A stretch of DNA of 41,582 nucleotides. It comes from Burkholderiaceae bacterium (GTDB lineage Bacteria > Pseudomonadota > Gammaproteobacteria > Burkholderiales > Burkholderiaceae_C). Location of the stretch: NCBI GenBank assembly GCA_017992055.1, contig JAGOPK010000018.1, positions 1 to 41,582 on the forward strand. The letters are read 5' to 3'. Under the pieces are notes generated by a model, which saw only the letters and a program-made list of their open reading frames with translations, searched no databases and had not been told where the DNA came from. Shown one piece after another: positions 1 through 7,918 of the stretch (the first letter of the stretch is position 1; each line of letters begins with the position of its first letter). The translations under genes and the position numbers were made by a program.

Positions 1-149
1 CGGATGGCCGGCACCGAGGCGCGGATGCGCGTGTCCTCGGTGATGTTCCCGGCATCGTCCTGCGGCACGTTGAGGTCGGCGCGGATGAAGACACGCTTGC
101 CGGTCACCTGGCCCTGGGCCACCAGGTCTTGCAGTCGGAGGATGTTCAT
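1..149 (-). CDS. pgk: Phosphoglycerate kinase, N-terminal fragment (cut by window edge)
   Basis: Only the first 49 codons are present; the rest lies beyond the left edge. The peptide opens MNILRLQDL and then reads [11 protein letters not shown], the N-terminal beta strand and 3-phosphoglycerate-binding stretch of phosphoglycerate kinase. A typical run follows in which a flexible loop leads to [11 protein letters not shown]. The enzyme transfers phosphate between 1,3-bisphosphoglycerate and ADP in cytosolic glycolysis. It lies 72 bases downstream of the azlD-like gene on the same strand, and a 10-base inverted repeat fills that spacer. Identification is firm because this N-terminus is highly characteristic. 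Confidence 0.93.
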   Translation of the reverse strand, partial: MNILRLQDLVAQGQVTGKRVFIRADLNVPQDDAGNITEDTRIRASVPAI

Positions 150-171
150 GGTCTGGGTCGATGGGAGTGGA

Positions 172-216
172 CAAACTTCGCGGACTTCGCTGACTTCCGC
201 CTCAGGGCGAAGTTTG
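172..216. repeat. Inverted repeat enclosing three 9-base tandem repeats, between azlD and pgk
   Basis: CAAACTTCGC (172-181) and GCGAAGTTTG (207-216) form a perfect 10-base inverted repeat with a 25-base interior. From 175 to 201 the same stretch reads as three head-to-tail 9-mers: ACTTCGCGG, ACTTCGCTG, ACTTCCGCC. The element begins 6 bases past the azlD stop in the direction of transcription. It could end the azlCD transcript or act in the pgk leader. There is no T-run after the stem, so a classical intrinsic terminator is doubtful. Confidence 0.5.
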
Positions 217-221
217 GCATG

Positions 222-551
222 TCACCAGCCCAGGCCCAGGCGGCAGATCAACATCGCCGCGGTGCCGGCGACGATGGTGCCCAGCATGTCGCGCCGCCAC
301 AGATACCACAGCGTAGCGGCGGCCACGCCGGCCAGGCGCGGCTCCTGCCAGGTGGCGATCAGCCGGCCCTGGGTGAGCAGGATCTCCGGTGCGATCACCG
401 CCACCAGGGCGCCCACCGGCGCATGGCGCAGGCCTTCCTTCAGCCAGCCGGGCATGGGCAGCTCACGCTCGGGCAGGAGGAAGAAGCCGCGCGTGGCCAG
501 GGTGATCAGCACCAGGCCGGCGATGGTGACGATGACTTCCCAGGTCTCCAT
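222..551 (-). CDS. azlD: AzlD-family branched-chain amino acid transport subunit
   Basis: This is a 109-residue, very hydrophobic protein with about four predicted membrane segments. It contains the AzlD-type signature near residues 17-30 (LITLATRGFF) followed by a short amphipathic stretch with LPMPGWLKEGLRHAP. AzlD is the small inner-membrane partner of AzlC; together they export branched-chain amino acids and some analogues. The start codon lies 9 bases after the azlC stop, so the two genes form an operon. Length and pairing are normal for the family. The substrate cannot be read from sequence. Confidence 0.85.
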   Translation of the reverse strand: METWEVIVTIAGLVLITLATRGFFLLPERELPMPGWLKEGLRHAPVGALVAVIAPEILLTQGRLIATWQEPRLAGVAAATLWYLWRRDMLGTIVAGTAAMLICRLGLGW

Positions 552-560
552 GGCGCGGGC

Positions 561-1358
561 TCAGGCGCTGCGGCGCAGGCCGCGGCTGCTGTGGTCCATG
601 ACCGTGCCGATGACGATGGCCGCGGCAATCGCCACCAGCATGTTCAGCTTCAGCGGCAGCGCATAGGCGGCCACTGCAGCGCCGCCGGCCACCACCGCCG
701 GCAGCCAGGTGGCGCGGTCGGCCAGCATCGAGTAGGTCATGCCCAGCAGGGCCACGGTGCCGGCAAAGCCCAGGCCCCATTCGGTCGGCACGCGGTGGCC
801 CAGCGCAATGCCGACCAGGGACAGCAGGTGCCAGGAGCCGGCATTGATGGTCACGCCGCCCCAGAAATACGGCACCTGGCCCGGGCCGGGCCGCGGCTCG
901 GGAAAGCGGCGCATGAACAGCACGAAGTTCAGGTCGGCGCAGAAGTAGGCCAGCCGCGCCCGCCGGTTGCGCGGCAGGTGGGCGAAATAGGGCCGCCACT
1001 GGGCACTGAAGATGATGAAGCGCAGGTTCAGCGCCAGCGCGGTGGCCCACACCACCCAGATCGGCGCGCCGCTGCCGATCAGCGGCGCCGCGGCCAGCTG
1101 GGCCGTGCCGGCAAACACCGTCAGCGACATCAGCACCGCCTGCCAGGGCTCCAGCCCGCTCTTGACCATGGCCACGCCGGTGACCAGGCCCCAGGCGCCG
1201 ATGCCCAGCGACACGCCGGTCATGTCGCGCAGGCCCTGGCGGTACTCGGGGTGGCGGGTCAGCGCCGCGAGGCGGGCGCGCAGGCCGAAGCGCTTTGCGG
1301 CGGCTGAAGCGGAGAGGGCGGTGCCGGCTGCGGCACCGCCCTCGCGGGAAGGGTCCAT
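561..1358 (-). CDS. azlC: AzlC-family amino acid exporter, large subunit
   Basis: The protein has 265 residues with multiple membrane segments and family-typical stretches: a GLRDMTGVSLGIGAWG-like first helix region, a second helix with LTVFAGTAQLA, and the ALNLRFIIFSA segment. AzlC/YgaZ proteins are the permease half of the AzlCD exporter. I start at the ATG giving MDPSREGG because the reading frame further upstream is arginine-rich low-complexity sequence that runs into the 3' end of the neighbouring DUF2807 gene. A start at 1499 would overlap that gene by about 70 bases. azlD follows directly. Confidence 0.85.
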   Translation of the reverse strand: MDPSREGGAAAGTALSASAAAKRFGLRARLAALTRHPEYRQGLRDMTGVSLGIGAWGLVTGVAMVKSGLEPWQAVLMSLTVFAGTAQLAAAPLIGSGAPIWVVWATALALNLRFIIFSAQWRPYFAHLPRNRRARLAYFCADLNFVLFMRRFPEPRPGPGQVPYFWGGVTINAGSWHLLSLVGIALGHRVPTEWGLGFAGTVALLGMTYSMLADRATWLPAVVAGGAAVAAYALPLKLNMLVAIAAAIVIGTVMDHSSRGLRRSA

Positions 1359-1428
1359 GCCGGGATTGTCGCGGCGAAGCCCTGCATGCGCATGCACAGC
1401 GCCTGTGCAGCGCCGCCCATGGCGTGTT

Positions 1429-2199
1429 TCAGTACTGGCGCACCGAGCCGCTGCCGGCGATCGAGCGCTGCACCGTGGCCGCGCCGGTGTAGCGCACATC
1501 GCCCGAGCCGGCGATCTTCACCGCCAGCGTGCGCTGGGCCTGCAGGTCGGCATCGCCCGAGCCGGCGATGCTGATGCTGACGTCGTCGGCCCGCAGCGCC
1601 GCGGTCTTGATGTCGCCCGAGCCGGCGATGCTGGCCGACAGCCGCGCCGCCTGGCCGCTGGCCACGATGTCGCCCGAGCCGGCCACGGCCAGCGTCAGCG
1701 ACTCGGCCTGCAGGCCGTTCAGGCGCACATCGCCCGAGCCTTCGACCCGTGCGGCCAAGGCACCCAGCTTCAGCTCGTCGGCCACGATGTCGCCCGAGCC
1801 GCTGACCACCAGGGTCTTCAGCTCCACCGCCGTCACCTGCACCAGCGGCGCCACGCGCGGCCGGATGCTGGTGTTGGACTTCCAGCGCAGCACCAGGGTC
1901 TGGCCATGGCGGTTGTTCTCGACCACGGTCTCCAGCAGCGGCAGCAGGTTGGCATCGGCGGTGACCACCACCTGGGCCACCGGGCCCTGGCGCACCTGCA
2001 CCTTCAGGCCCTGGGTCTGCACCGCCGTGAAGGCGGTGACCGGGCGCTGCTCGGTGGCCGCCGTGCCCGAGCCTTCCACGCGCTCGGCGGCCAGGGCCTG
2101 GCCGGGCCAGGCGGTGATCAGGGCCATCAGCAGGGCGCCGGCCAGGGCCAGGCCCAGCAGGCGGTCGAGCCAGGTGCCCACGCGGTGAAAGGTGATCAT
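1429..2199 (-). CDS. Secreted GIN-domain protein (DUF2807), GSGD-repeat beta-solenoid
   Basis: The protein has 256 residues. A signal peptide spans residues 1-38 (hydrophobic LLGLALAGALLMALI, likely cleaved after ALA). The mature part is a right-handed beta-helix of the putative head-GIN/DUF2807 type. The motif GSGD or a close variant recurs about every 19-20 residues from position 120 to the C-terminus, flanked by alternating hydrophobic residues. A purine-rich AGGAGG-like ribosome site lies just upstream of the ATG, supporting the start. The function of the family is unknown; it is expected in the periplasm or on the cell surface. Its repeats are visible in the DNA as near-copies of GATGTCGCCCGAGCCGGC on the plus strand. 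Confidence 0.85.
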   Translation of the reverse strand: MITFHRVGTWLDRLLGLALAGALLMALITAWPGQALAAERVEGSGTAATEQRPVTAFTAVQTQGLKVQVRQGPVAQVVVTADANLLPLLETVVENNRHGQTLVLRWKSNTSIRPRVAPLVQVTAVELKTLVVSGSGDIVADELKLGALAARVEGSGDVRLNGLQAESLTLAVAGSGDIVASGQAARLSASIAGSGDIKTAALRADDVSISIAGSGDADLQAQRTLAVKIAGSGDVRYTGAATVQRSIAGSGSVRQY

Positions 2200-2332
2200 C
2201 GGTGCCTCCTCGTCGATCGGACTGCACGCATCTTCGGCGCCGCCGCGGCGCCGGTCATCCGGTCTGCGACGGAGCGCCGGTTTGGCGCGATCAAGCGTTG
2301 CGCCAGGCGACCGGGTGCAGCCCGGTGGCGGC

Positions 2333-2737
2333 TCAGTGGCCCTTGGCCTCGCCGGCCGGCGCGGACTTGGCGGTCGGGGCCTCGGCCTCCTCGTCGTCGG
2401 CCGGGGCCGAGGCGGGGGGCGGTGGTGGCGGCGGGGCCTTCTTGACCGGCTGGGGCGGCGGCAGAGTGGCCGGCACCGGCTCGATCTTGTTCTCGCGCAT
2501 GTACGCGTCCATCTCGCGCCAGCCGGTGTAGATGGCGGCCTTGTCGGACTTCTGGTACAGCGTGTAGCAGTCCTCGATGGCGCGGCCGGCGTGGCGGCAG
2601 GCGCCGCCGACGGCCTTGCTGTCGGCCTCGCGCTTGGCGGCGGTGGAGGCCGGCGTGTCGATGCCCAGCTGCTCGCAGCCGGACAGCAGCGAGGCCGCGG
2701 CGATCAGGGCAAGGGCGGCGGGCAGGGCGGGGCGCAT
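2333..2737 (-). CDS. Small proline-rich lipoprotein of unknown function
   Basis: The protein has 134 residues. A hydrophobic leader ends in a lipobox (LLSGC, lipidated Cys at residue 21). A short conserved-looking central part contains CRHAGRAIEDCYTLY, whose two cysteines could form a disulfide. A low-complexity tail holds a run of seven prolines and many alanines and acidic residues. This layout suits an envelope lipoprotein with a folded helical part and a flexible end. I do not recognise a named family. It lies in the same orientation as htpX and the GIN-domain gene, with spacers of 62 and 133 bases, so it may have its own promoter. Confidence 0.75.
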   Translation of the reverse strand: MRPALPAALALIAAASLLSGCEQLGIDTPASTAAKREADSKAVGGACRHAGRAIEDCYTLYQKSDKAAIYTGWREMDAYMRENKIEPVPATLPPPQPVKKAPPPPPPPASAPADDEEAEAPTAKSAPAGEAKGH

Positions 2738-2799
2738 GGCTGCATATCGGCCGCCTGCAGCGGCGACTTGAGCCCGGCCCCTGCCCGCCCGACCGGTGC

Positions 2800-3648
2800 T
2801 CAGCGCCCGCCGGCCAGGGCCATCAGGCGCTCCACCCGTTCTTCGGTCGACGGATGGGTGGAGAACAGGCCACGCAGGCCCCCGCCCGACAGCGGATTCA
2901 TGATCATCATCTGCGCCGTCTCGGGGTGGCGCTCGGCGGCTTCCAGCGGGATGCCCTGGGCATAGCGCTGGATCTTCTGCAGCGCCGAGGCCAGGGCCTG
3001 CGGGTCGCCGGAGATCTCGGCGCCGCCGCGGTCGGCCTCGAACTCGCGGGCGCGGCTGATGGCCATCTGGATCAGGCTGGCGGCAATCGGCGCCAGGATG
3101 GCCACCAGGATGCCGACGATGGGATTGGCCGGCCGGCCCTCGCTGTCGCGGCCGCCGAACATCATGCCGAAGTTGGCCAGCATGCCGATGGCGCCGGCCA
3201 TGGTGGCGCTGACGGTGGAGATCAGGATGTCGCGGTGCTTCACATGCGCCAGCTCATGGGCCATCACGCCGCGCAGCTCGCGTGCCGACAGCACGCGCAT
3301 GATGCCGGTGGTGGCGGCCACCGCCGCATGCTCGGGGTTGCGGCCGGTGGCAAAGGCGTTGGGCGCGTCCTCGTCGATGACATAGACCTTGGGCATCGGG
3401 AGGCCGGCCTTGTCGGCCAGCTCGCGCACCATGGCCACGAACTGCGGCGCCGTGCTCTCGTCGACCTGGCGCGCGTTGTACATCTTCAGCACCATCTTGT
3501 CGCTGAACCAGTAGCTGAAGAAGTTCATGCCCAGGGCCAGGGCCAGCGCCAGCATCATGCCGGCCTGGCCGCCGAGCAGGCGTCCCATGGCCATGAACAG
3601 CGCGGTGATGGCCGCCATCAGCACAGCGGTCTTCATCAGGTTGAACAT
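2800..3648 (-). CDS. htpX: Membrane zinc metalloprotease HtpX
   Basis: The protein has 282 residues and belongs to peptidase family M48. Two N-terminal membrane helices (about 7-20 and 28-47) are followed by the catalytic motif HELAH at 131-135, a further hydrophobic hairpin (about 148-195), and REFEAD at 201-206, which supplies the third zinc ligand. HtpX degrades misfolded inner-membrane proteins together with FtsH. The ATG giving MFNLMKT is chosen because AAGAGG precedes it by about 7 bases and homologues begin with this sequence; an earlier in-frame ATG would add 26 non-conserved residues. It follows fmt by 74 bases and may share the heat-shock-like promoter of def. Confidence 0.95.
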   Translation of the reverse strand: MFNLMKTAVLMAAITALFMAMGRLLGGQAGMMLALALALGMNFFSYWFSDKMVLKMYNARQVDESTAPQFVAMVRELADKAGLPMPKVYVIDEDAPNAFATGRNPEHAAVAATTGIMRVLSARELRGVMAHELAHVKHRDILISTVSATMAGAIGMLANFGMMFGGRDSEGRPANPIVGILVAILAPIAASLIQMAISRAREFEADRGGAEISGDPQALASALQKIQRYAQGIPLEAAERHPETAQMMIMNPLSGGGLRGLFSTHPSTEERVERLMALAGGR

Positions 3649-3722
3649 CGTCGGCCTCTTGGTGCTGCCACGCAGGCAGCGGTGGTTGCGGTGCCCGATA
3701 GATGCGGCCGCGGCGGCGGAGT

Positions 3723-4664
3723 TCAACCGAGCACGGTGCCGGCCGCCAGCGGCAGGGCCTGCAGAAAGGCCGCCGCCTCGACGCGCCGGCCGCCGGGGCG
3801 CTGCAGCGTCAGCAGCTCCAGCGCACCGTCGCCGCAGGCCACCACCAGCCGGCCTTCATCGGCCTGCAGCACGGTGCCGGGCACGCCGGCCAGCTCGGGC
3901 CGCAGCGCCGCGCGCCACAGCTTCACGGTCTCGCCGCCACACTGGAAGCTGGCGCCCGGAAACGGGTCGAAGGCGCGCACGCGGCGTTCGATCTGCGCCG
4001 CCGGCAGCGTCCAGGCGATGGCCGCCTCGTGCTTCTCGATCTTGTGCGCGTAGGTCACGCCGTCGGCCGGCTGCGGCCGGCGTGGCAGCGAGGCGGCGGC
4101 CAGGCCCTGCACGCACAGCGCGCCGCCCAGGGCCGCCAGGCGGTCGTGCAGGCGGGCGGTGGTGTCGTCGGCGCGGATGGCTTCTTCGGCCGTCAGCAGC
4201 ATGTCGCCGGTGTCCAGGCCGGCGTCCATCTGCATCAGCGTGATGCCGGTGACGGCGTCGCCGGCCTCGATGGCGCGGTGGATGGGCGCGGCGCCCCGCC
4301 AGCGTGGCAGCAGCGAGGCATGGATGTTCAGGCAGCCGCGCGGCGGCAGGTCCAGCACCCATTGCGGCAGGATCAGGCCATAGGCGGCCACCACCAGCAG
4401 TTCGATGTTGGCGGCCTGCAGCGCGGCGCGCGCGGCTGCAGCATCCTCGGGGTACTTGCCGTCCAGGCGCAGGCTGCGCGGCTGGGCCACGGCAATGCCC
4501 TGCTGCAGCGCCAGCTGCTTGACCGGCGAGGGCGTCAGCTTCAGGCCGCGGCCGGCCGGGCGGTCGGGCTGGGTCAGCACCAGCGCCACCTGGTGGCCGG
4601 CCGCCAGCAGCTGGCGCAGGGCCTCGGCGGCGAATTCCGGCGTGCCGGCGAAGGCGATGCGCAT
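3723..4664 (-). CDS. fmt: Methionyl-tRNA formyltransferase
   Basis: The protein has 313 residues, the usual length. It transfers a formyl group from 10-formyltetrahydrofolate to initiator methionyl-tRNA. An N-terminal Rossmann-like formyltransferase domain (1-about 205) opens [12 protein letters not shown]. It carries the catalytic Asn113 and His115 within [18 protein letters not shown] and the Asp of [10 protein letters not shown] (Asp151). The C-terminal tRNA-binding barrel covers about residues 206-313. The start overlaps the def stop by one base (TGATG), indicating translational coupling. Pairing with deformylase is the classical arrangement. Confidence 0.97.
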   Translation of the reverse strand: MRIAFAGTPEFAAEALRQLLAAGHQVALVLTQPDRPAGRGLKLTPSPVKQLALQQGIAVAQPRSLRLDGKYPEDAAAARAALQAANIELLVVAAYGLILPQWVLDLPPRGCLNIHASLLPRWRGAAPIHRAIEAGDAVTGITLMQMDAGLDTGDMLLTAEEAIRADDTTARLHDRLAALGGALCVQGLAAASLPRRPQPADGVTYAHKIEKHEAAIAWTLPAAQIERRVRAFDPFPGASFQCGGETVKLWRAALRPELAGVPGTVLQADEGRLVVACGDGALELLTLQRPGGRRVEAAAFLQALPLAAGTVLG

Positions 4665-5194
4665 CAGCGGCGCGATCCGCGGCCCGGCGCCTGCTCGTCG
4701 CGCGTCTTCTTGACCATCTTGGTCTTGATGCGCTCGCGCTTCAGCGGGCTCAGGTATTCGACGAAGACCTTGCCCAGCAGGTGGTCCATCTCGTGCTGGA
4801 TGCACACCGCGGTCAGGCCCTCGGCCGCGAGGTCGAAGCTCTGGCCGTTGCGGTCCAGCGCACGCACGGTGACGCGGGCATGGCGCTGCACCGGCTCGTA
4901 GATGGTGGGCACCGACAAACAGCCCTCGTCGCCCACATGCATCTCGGCGCTGCGCTCGATCAGCTCGGGGTTGATCAGCACCACCGGCCGGTCGCGGCCG
5001 TCGGAGGTGTCCATCACGATCACGCGCTGGTGCACGTCGACCTGGGTCGCCGCCAGGCCCACACCCTCGGCCTCGTACATGGTCTCGAACATGTCGTCGA
5101 CCAGGCGGCGGATGCCCTCGTCGACCTGGGCCACCGGCTGGGCCACGGTGTGCAGGCGGGGGTCGGGAAAGCGCAGGATGGGAAGCAGGGCCAT
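4664..5194 (-). CDS. def: Peptide deformylase
   Basis: The protein has 176 residues and removes the formyl group from nascent proteins using a bound metal ion. All three motifs are present: GVGLAATQ (44-51), EGCLSVP (90-96, metal-binding Cys92) and HEMDH (134-138, two metal-binding histidines and the catalytic Glu). The ATG giving [14 protein letters not shown] is used because this is the conserved N-terminus. A start at 5254 would lie upstream of the putative promoter. No clear ribosome-binding site precedes this ATG. The gene is first in a def-fmt-(htpX) series. Confidence 0.97.
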   Translation of the reverse strand: MALLPILRFPDPRLHTVAQPVAQVDEGIRRLVDDMFETMYEAEGVGLAATQVDVHQRVIVMDTSDGRDRPVVLINPELIERSAEMHVGDEGCLSVPTIYEPVQRHARVTVRALDRNGQSFDLAAEGLTAVCIQHEMDHLLGKVFVEYLSPLKRERIKTKMVKKTRDEQAPGRGSRR

Positions 5195-5223
5195 GGCGGT
5201 GCGGCGTCGGGGCCAGGCCCGAC

Positions 5224-5251
5224 ACTTGGGGTAACAACTGTGGATGTCAAG
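5224..5251 (-). promoter_or_regulatory. Heat-shock (sigma-32-like) promoter upstream of def-fmt-htpX
   Basis: Reading the minus strand, CTTGACA (5251-5245) is followed after exactly 13 bases by CCCCAAGT (5231-5224). The RpoH consensus in enterobacteria is CTTGAAA, 11-16 bases, CCCCATNT, so both boxes match at all but one defined position. The predicted start is about 20 bases before the def ATG. The TTGACA also fits a housekeeping -35 box, but the matching -10 at 17 bases (AAGTGT) is poor. Confidence 0.5.
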
Positions 5252-5305
5252 CAACGCAGCCGGTTCGCCGGGGCCGTGGCCGCAGGGCGGCCGGCTGCAG
5301 TTTTC

Positions 5306-5335
5306 TTGGCGACATCAAGGCTTTAGCGGCAGAAT
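5306..5335 (+). promoter_or_regulatory. Putative sigma-70 promoter for the LysM gene
   Basis: TTGGCG (5306-5311) and CAGAAT (5330-5335) are separated by 18 bases and each match four of six consensus positions. They lie in the AT-richer part of the def/LysM divergent spacer, about 125 bases before the LysM start codon. No stronger pair was seen in this spacer on the plus strand. Confidence 0.35.
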
Positions 5336-5459
5336 CTAGCGTGCAGCATGAGGTTTGCGTGCGTCCAGGCCGCGAAGCGCGGATTGTCGCATCGGCTGTC
5401 ATGCCTTGTTGTCCATGTCCTCGCCCCGGGGCTGGATTGGCCGTTCGGAGACCCTGCCC

Positions 5460-6623
5460 ATGCCCCGTCAAACCCGTCGCATCGCCCGCCCCAGCCCTGG
5501 CGCGTGGGTGGGCGTCGTGGGCATGGCGGTGGCGCTGCTGGCCGGCCCGGCCGGCGCCAACGAGCCGCTGACGCCGGCCTGGCGCGCCACCGCCCAGCAG
5601 GTGGCCGAGGCCGGCGTGCCGCTGTCCGAGCTGGCCGCCGACGCGCCCGATTCGCACACCGTGCAGCGTGGCGACACGCTGTGGGGCATCTCCACGCTGT
5701 TCCTGAAGAGCGCCTGGCGCTGGCCCGAGCTGTGGGGCATGAACCTGCAGCAGATCCGCAATCCGCACCTGATCTACCCGGGCCAGGTGCTGGTGCTGGT
5801 CAAGCGCGATGGCCGCGCACGGCTGGAGCTGGCGCAGAGCCCGCAGGGCCAGGCGCCGACCAACACCGTCAAGCTGTCGCCGCGGGTGCGCAGCCAGCTG
5901 CTGGACAACGGCGCCATCGCCGCGCTGCCGCTGCACCTGATCACGCCCTTCCTCAACGAGGCCGTGGTGCTGAGTGCCGATGCGCTGGCCACCGCGCCGC
6001 GCATCGTCGCCACGCAAGAGGGCCGGGTGATGGTGTCGCGCGGCGAGACCGCCTATGTGCGCGGCGAACTGGCCGGCGCGCGCAGCTTTGCCGTCTACCG
6101 CCAGAGCAAGCCGCTGACCGATCCGGCCACGCGCGAGGTGCTGGGCTACGAGGCCGGCTATGTGGGCACGGCCGACCTGGTGCGCCAGGCCGCCGAGGGC
6201 GTGGCCATGCCCACGCCGGCGACCTTTGTGATGACCAGCGCGCGCCAGGAGGCCGGCGTCGGCGACCGCCTGGCGCCGGTGCCGCCGCACGATGTCGATG
6301 CCTACATGCCGCATCCGCCCAGCGCGCCGGTCGACGGCCAGGTGGTGTCGATCTACGGCGAGGCCATGACCGCCGGCCAGAACCAGATCATTGCGCTGAA
6401 CCGCGGCGCCCGCGACGGCCTCGAGCGTGGCCATGTGCTGGCGCTGTGGCGCGCCGGCGCGATGGTGGTCGACCGCACCGGCGCCAAGCCGCAGCCGCTG
6501 CGCCTGCCCGACGAGCGCAGCGGCCTGCTGTTCGTGTTCCGCGTCTTCGACCGCGTGTCGTATGCGCTGATCGTCTCGGCGCAGGATCCCGTTAAGCCGG
6601 GCGACCGCTTCAGCCAGCCCTGA
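5460..6623 (+). CDS. Secreted LysM-domain peptidoglycan-binding protein
   Basis: The protein has 387 residues. A signal peptide covers residues 1-33 (positively charged start, hydrophobic WVGVVGMAVALLAG, cleavage after AGA). A LysM domain at about 66-114 begins HTVQRGDTLWGIS and ends YPGQVLVL. The remaining C-terminal part of about 270 residues is a beta-rich region conserved in betaproteobacterial LysM proteins found next to dprA. The start is set by GGAG nine bases upstream; an earlier in-frame ATG (5415) lacks this. The protein should bind peptidoglycan in the periplasm. Its enzymatic role, if any, is unknown. dprA follows after 45 bases on the same strand. Confidence 0.88.
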   Translation: MPRQTRRIARPSPGAWVGVVGMAVALLAGPAGANEPLTPAWRATAQQVAEAGVPLSELAADAPDSHTVQRGDTLWGISTLFLKSAWRWPELWGMNLQQIRNPHLIYPGQVLVLVKRDGRARLELAQSPQGQAPTNTVKLSPRVRSQLLDNGAIAALPLHLITPFLNEAVVLSADALATAPRIVATQEGRVMVSRGETAYVRGELAGARSFAVYRQSKPLTDPATREVLGYEAGYVGTADLVRQAAEGVAMPTPATFVMTSARQEAGVGDRLAPVPPHDVDAYMPHPPSAPVDGQVVSIYGEAMTAGQNQIIALNRGARDGLERGHVLALWRAGAMVVDRTGAKPQPLRLPDERSGLLFVFRVFDRVSYALIVSAQDPVKPGDRFSQP

Positions 6624-6627
6624 GCGG

Positions 6628-6659
6628 CACTGTTCGGGGCACTGCGGGGCACTTCGGGG
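6628..6659 (+). repeat. Short decamer repeats ahead of dprA
   Basis: The spacer between the LysM gene and dprA reads as three head-to-tail units: CACTGTTCGGGG, CACTGCGGGG and CACTTCGGGG, followed by a partial CATCGG. They sit just upstream of the GTG start of dprA and occupy most of the spacer. They may be slippage products, or they may take part in ribosome access, since the G-runs are the only purine-rich sequence there. Confidence 0.5.
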
Positions 6660-6668
6660 CATCGGCCT

Positions 6669-7811
6669 GTGTCCGCCACCGGCCCCGACCTGAGCGACGA
6701 CGAACTGGTCGCTTGGCTGCGCCTGCTGGCCACGCCGAGCGTGGGCCGCGACACCGCGCGCCGCCTGCTGGCGGCCTTTGGCGGCCCGGCCCAGGCGCTG
6801 GCCGCCGACGAGACGGCGCGGCGCCGCGTGGCCGGAGCGGCCGTCGCCGCGGCGCTGAACCGGCCGCCCGAGGGCTTCGAGGCCCAGTGCCAGGCCACGC
6901 AGGCCTGGCGCCGGGCGGCTGGCGCCGCGGCGCCGCGCCGGCTGATGGTGCTGGGCGATGCCGACTATCCCGAGGCCTGGCTGAACACCGCCGACCCGCC
7001 GCTGCTGCTGTATCTGGAAGGCCGGGCCGAGCTGCTGCGGTCGGCGCGCACGCTGGCCATCGTCGGCAGCCGCAAGCCCACGCCGCAGGGCCGCGACAAC
7101 GCGCGCCAATTTGCCGCCACGCTGGCGCAGCAGGGCTGGGTCATCGTCTCCGGCCTGGCCGCCGGCATCGACGGCGCGGCCCACGAAGGTGCGCTGCAGG
7201 CCGGCGGCGACACCGTGGCGGTGATCGGCACCGGCATCGACATCGCCTATCCCGCCAGCCACCGCGGCCTGGCCCGGCGCATCGCCGAACACGGCCTGCT
7301 GGTCAGCGAGCTGCCGCTGGGCGCGCCGCCGCTGGCCGCGCACTTTCCGCAGCGCAACCGGCTGATCGCCGGCCTGGCCCGCGGCACCCTGGTGGTGGAG
7401 GCGGCGCTGCGCTCGGGCTCGCTGATCACCGCGCGGCTGGCCGCCGAGGCCGGGCGCGAGGTGTATGCGCTGCCGGGCTCGGTGCTGTCGGCCCAGTCCG
7501 AGGGCTGCCATGAGCTGATCCGCCAGGGCGCCACCCTGGTCGGCTCGGCGGCCCAGCTGCTGCAGGAGCTGGACGGCCTGCCGGCCTGGCCCGAGGGCGC
7601 GGCGCCGGGGCCGGCGCTGCCGCTGGACAGCGCCGAGGCCACCGATCCGGTGCTGCGTGCGCTGGGCCTGGACCCCTGCTCGCTGGATGCGCTGATGGCC
7701 CGCTGCGGCTGGCCGGCGCCACAGCTCTCGGCCCATCTGCTGACCCTGGAATTGAGCGGCCAGATTGCCCGCCTGCCCGGCGGCCTGTTCCAGAGAATCC
7801 ATTCGGGATAA
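6669..7811 (+). CDS. dprA: DNA-processing protein DprA
   Basis: The protein has 380 residues with a GTG start. It binds incoming single-stranded DNA during natural transformation and loads RecA. Three parts are visible: an N-terminal SAM-like helical region (about 10-80), the Rossmann-fold core (about 90-300) with IVGSRKPTPQG (131-141), SGLAAGIDGAAHEGAL and PQRNRLIAGL, and a C-terminal winged-helix domain (about 310-378). The start is weakly supported because no clear Shine-Dalgarno precedes it, but the next in-frame candidates would remove conserved residues. Gene order LysM-dprA-smg is typical of the order. Confidence 0.95.
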   Translation: MSATGPDLSDDELVAWLRLLATPSVGRDTARRLLAAFGGPAQALAADETARRRVAGAAVAAALNRPPEGFEAQCQATQAWRRAAGAAAPRRLMVLGDADYPEAWLNTADPPLLLYLEGRAELLRSARTLAIVGSRKPTPQGRDNARQFAATLAQQGWVIVSGLAAGIDGAAHEGALQAGGDTVAVIGTGIDIAYPASHRGLARRIAEHGLLVSELPLGAPPLAAHFPQRNRLIAGLARGTLVVEAALRSGSLITARLAAEAGREVYALPGSVLSAQSEGCHELIRQGATLVGSAAQLLQELDGLPAWPEGAAPGPALPLDSAEATDPVLRALGLDPCSLDALMARCGWPAPQLSAHLLTLELSGQIARLPGGLFQRIHSG

Positions 7812-7824
7812 GCACTTACAGATC

Positions 7825-7842
7825 AGTGAGCGCATGCTCACT
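7825..7842. promoter_or_regulatory. Perfect inverted repeat between dprA and smg (terminator or operator)
   Basis: AGTGAGC (7825-7831), loop GCAT, GCTCACT (7836-7842). The arms are exact 7-mers, with ATC/GAT flanks pairing further after one bulge. It begins 14 bases after the dprA stop and is followed by TGATTTG, only weakly T-rich. It could be a modest terminator for the LysM-dprA transcript or a protein-binding palindrome upstream of smg. In this GC-rich context its lower GC content stands out. Confidence 0.5.
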
Positions 7843-7906
7843 TGATTTGAAACGGCCTCGACAATCGCCCCGCTTTTCTGCCGCTTCCCCGGCGGAAGGC
7901 CTGGGG

Positions 7907-7912
7907 TATAGT
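7907..7912 (+). promoter_or_regulatory. -10 element abutting the smg start codon
   Basis: TATAGT lies six bases before the ATG of smg. Transcription from it would start at or next to the start codon, giving a leaderless mRNA. No Shine-Dalgarno sequence lies at the usual distance before this ATG; the nearest purine run, GGAAGG, is 20 bases away. The -35 region at 17 bases spacing (CTTCCC) is poor. Confidence 0.4.
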
Positions 7913-7918
7913 GGATTC

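Noticed and set aside
1499-2200. Regular near-identical DNA segments resembling a CRISPR array
   Set aside because: They lie in one open frame, encode the GSGD turns of a beta-solenoid, and have no unique spacers or neighbouring cas genes.
5247-7841. An 864-codon minus-strand frame opposite the LysM gene and dprA
   Set aside because: It is low complexity and antisense to two clear genes. def has a better start and promoter at its left end.
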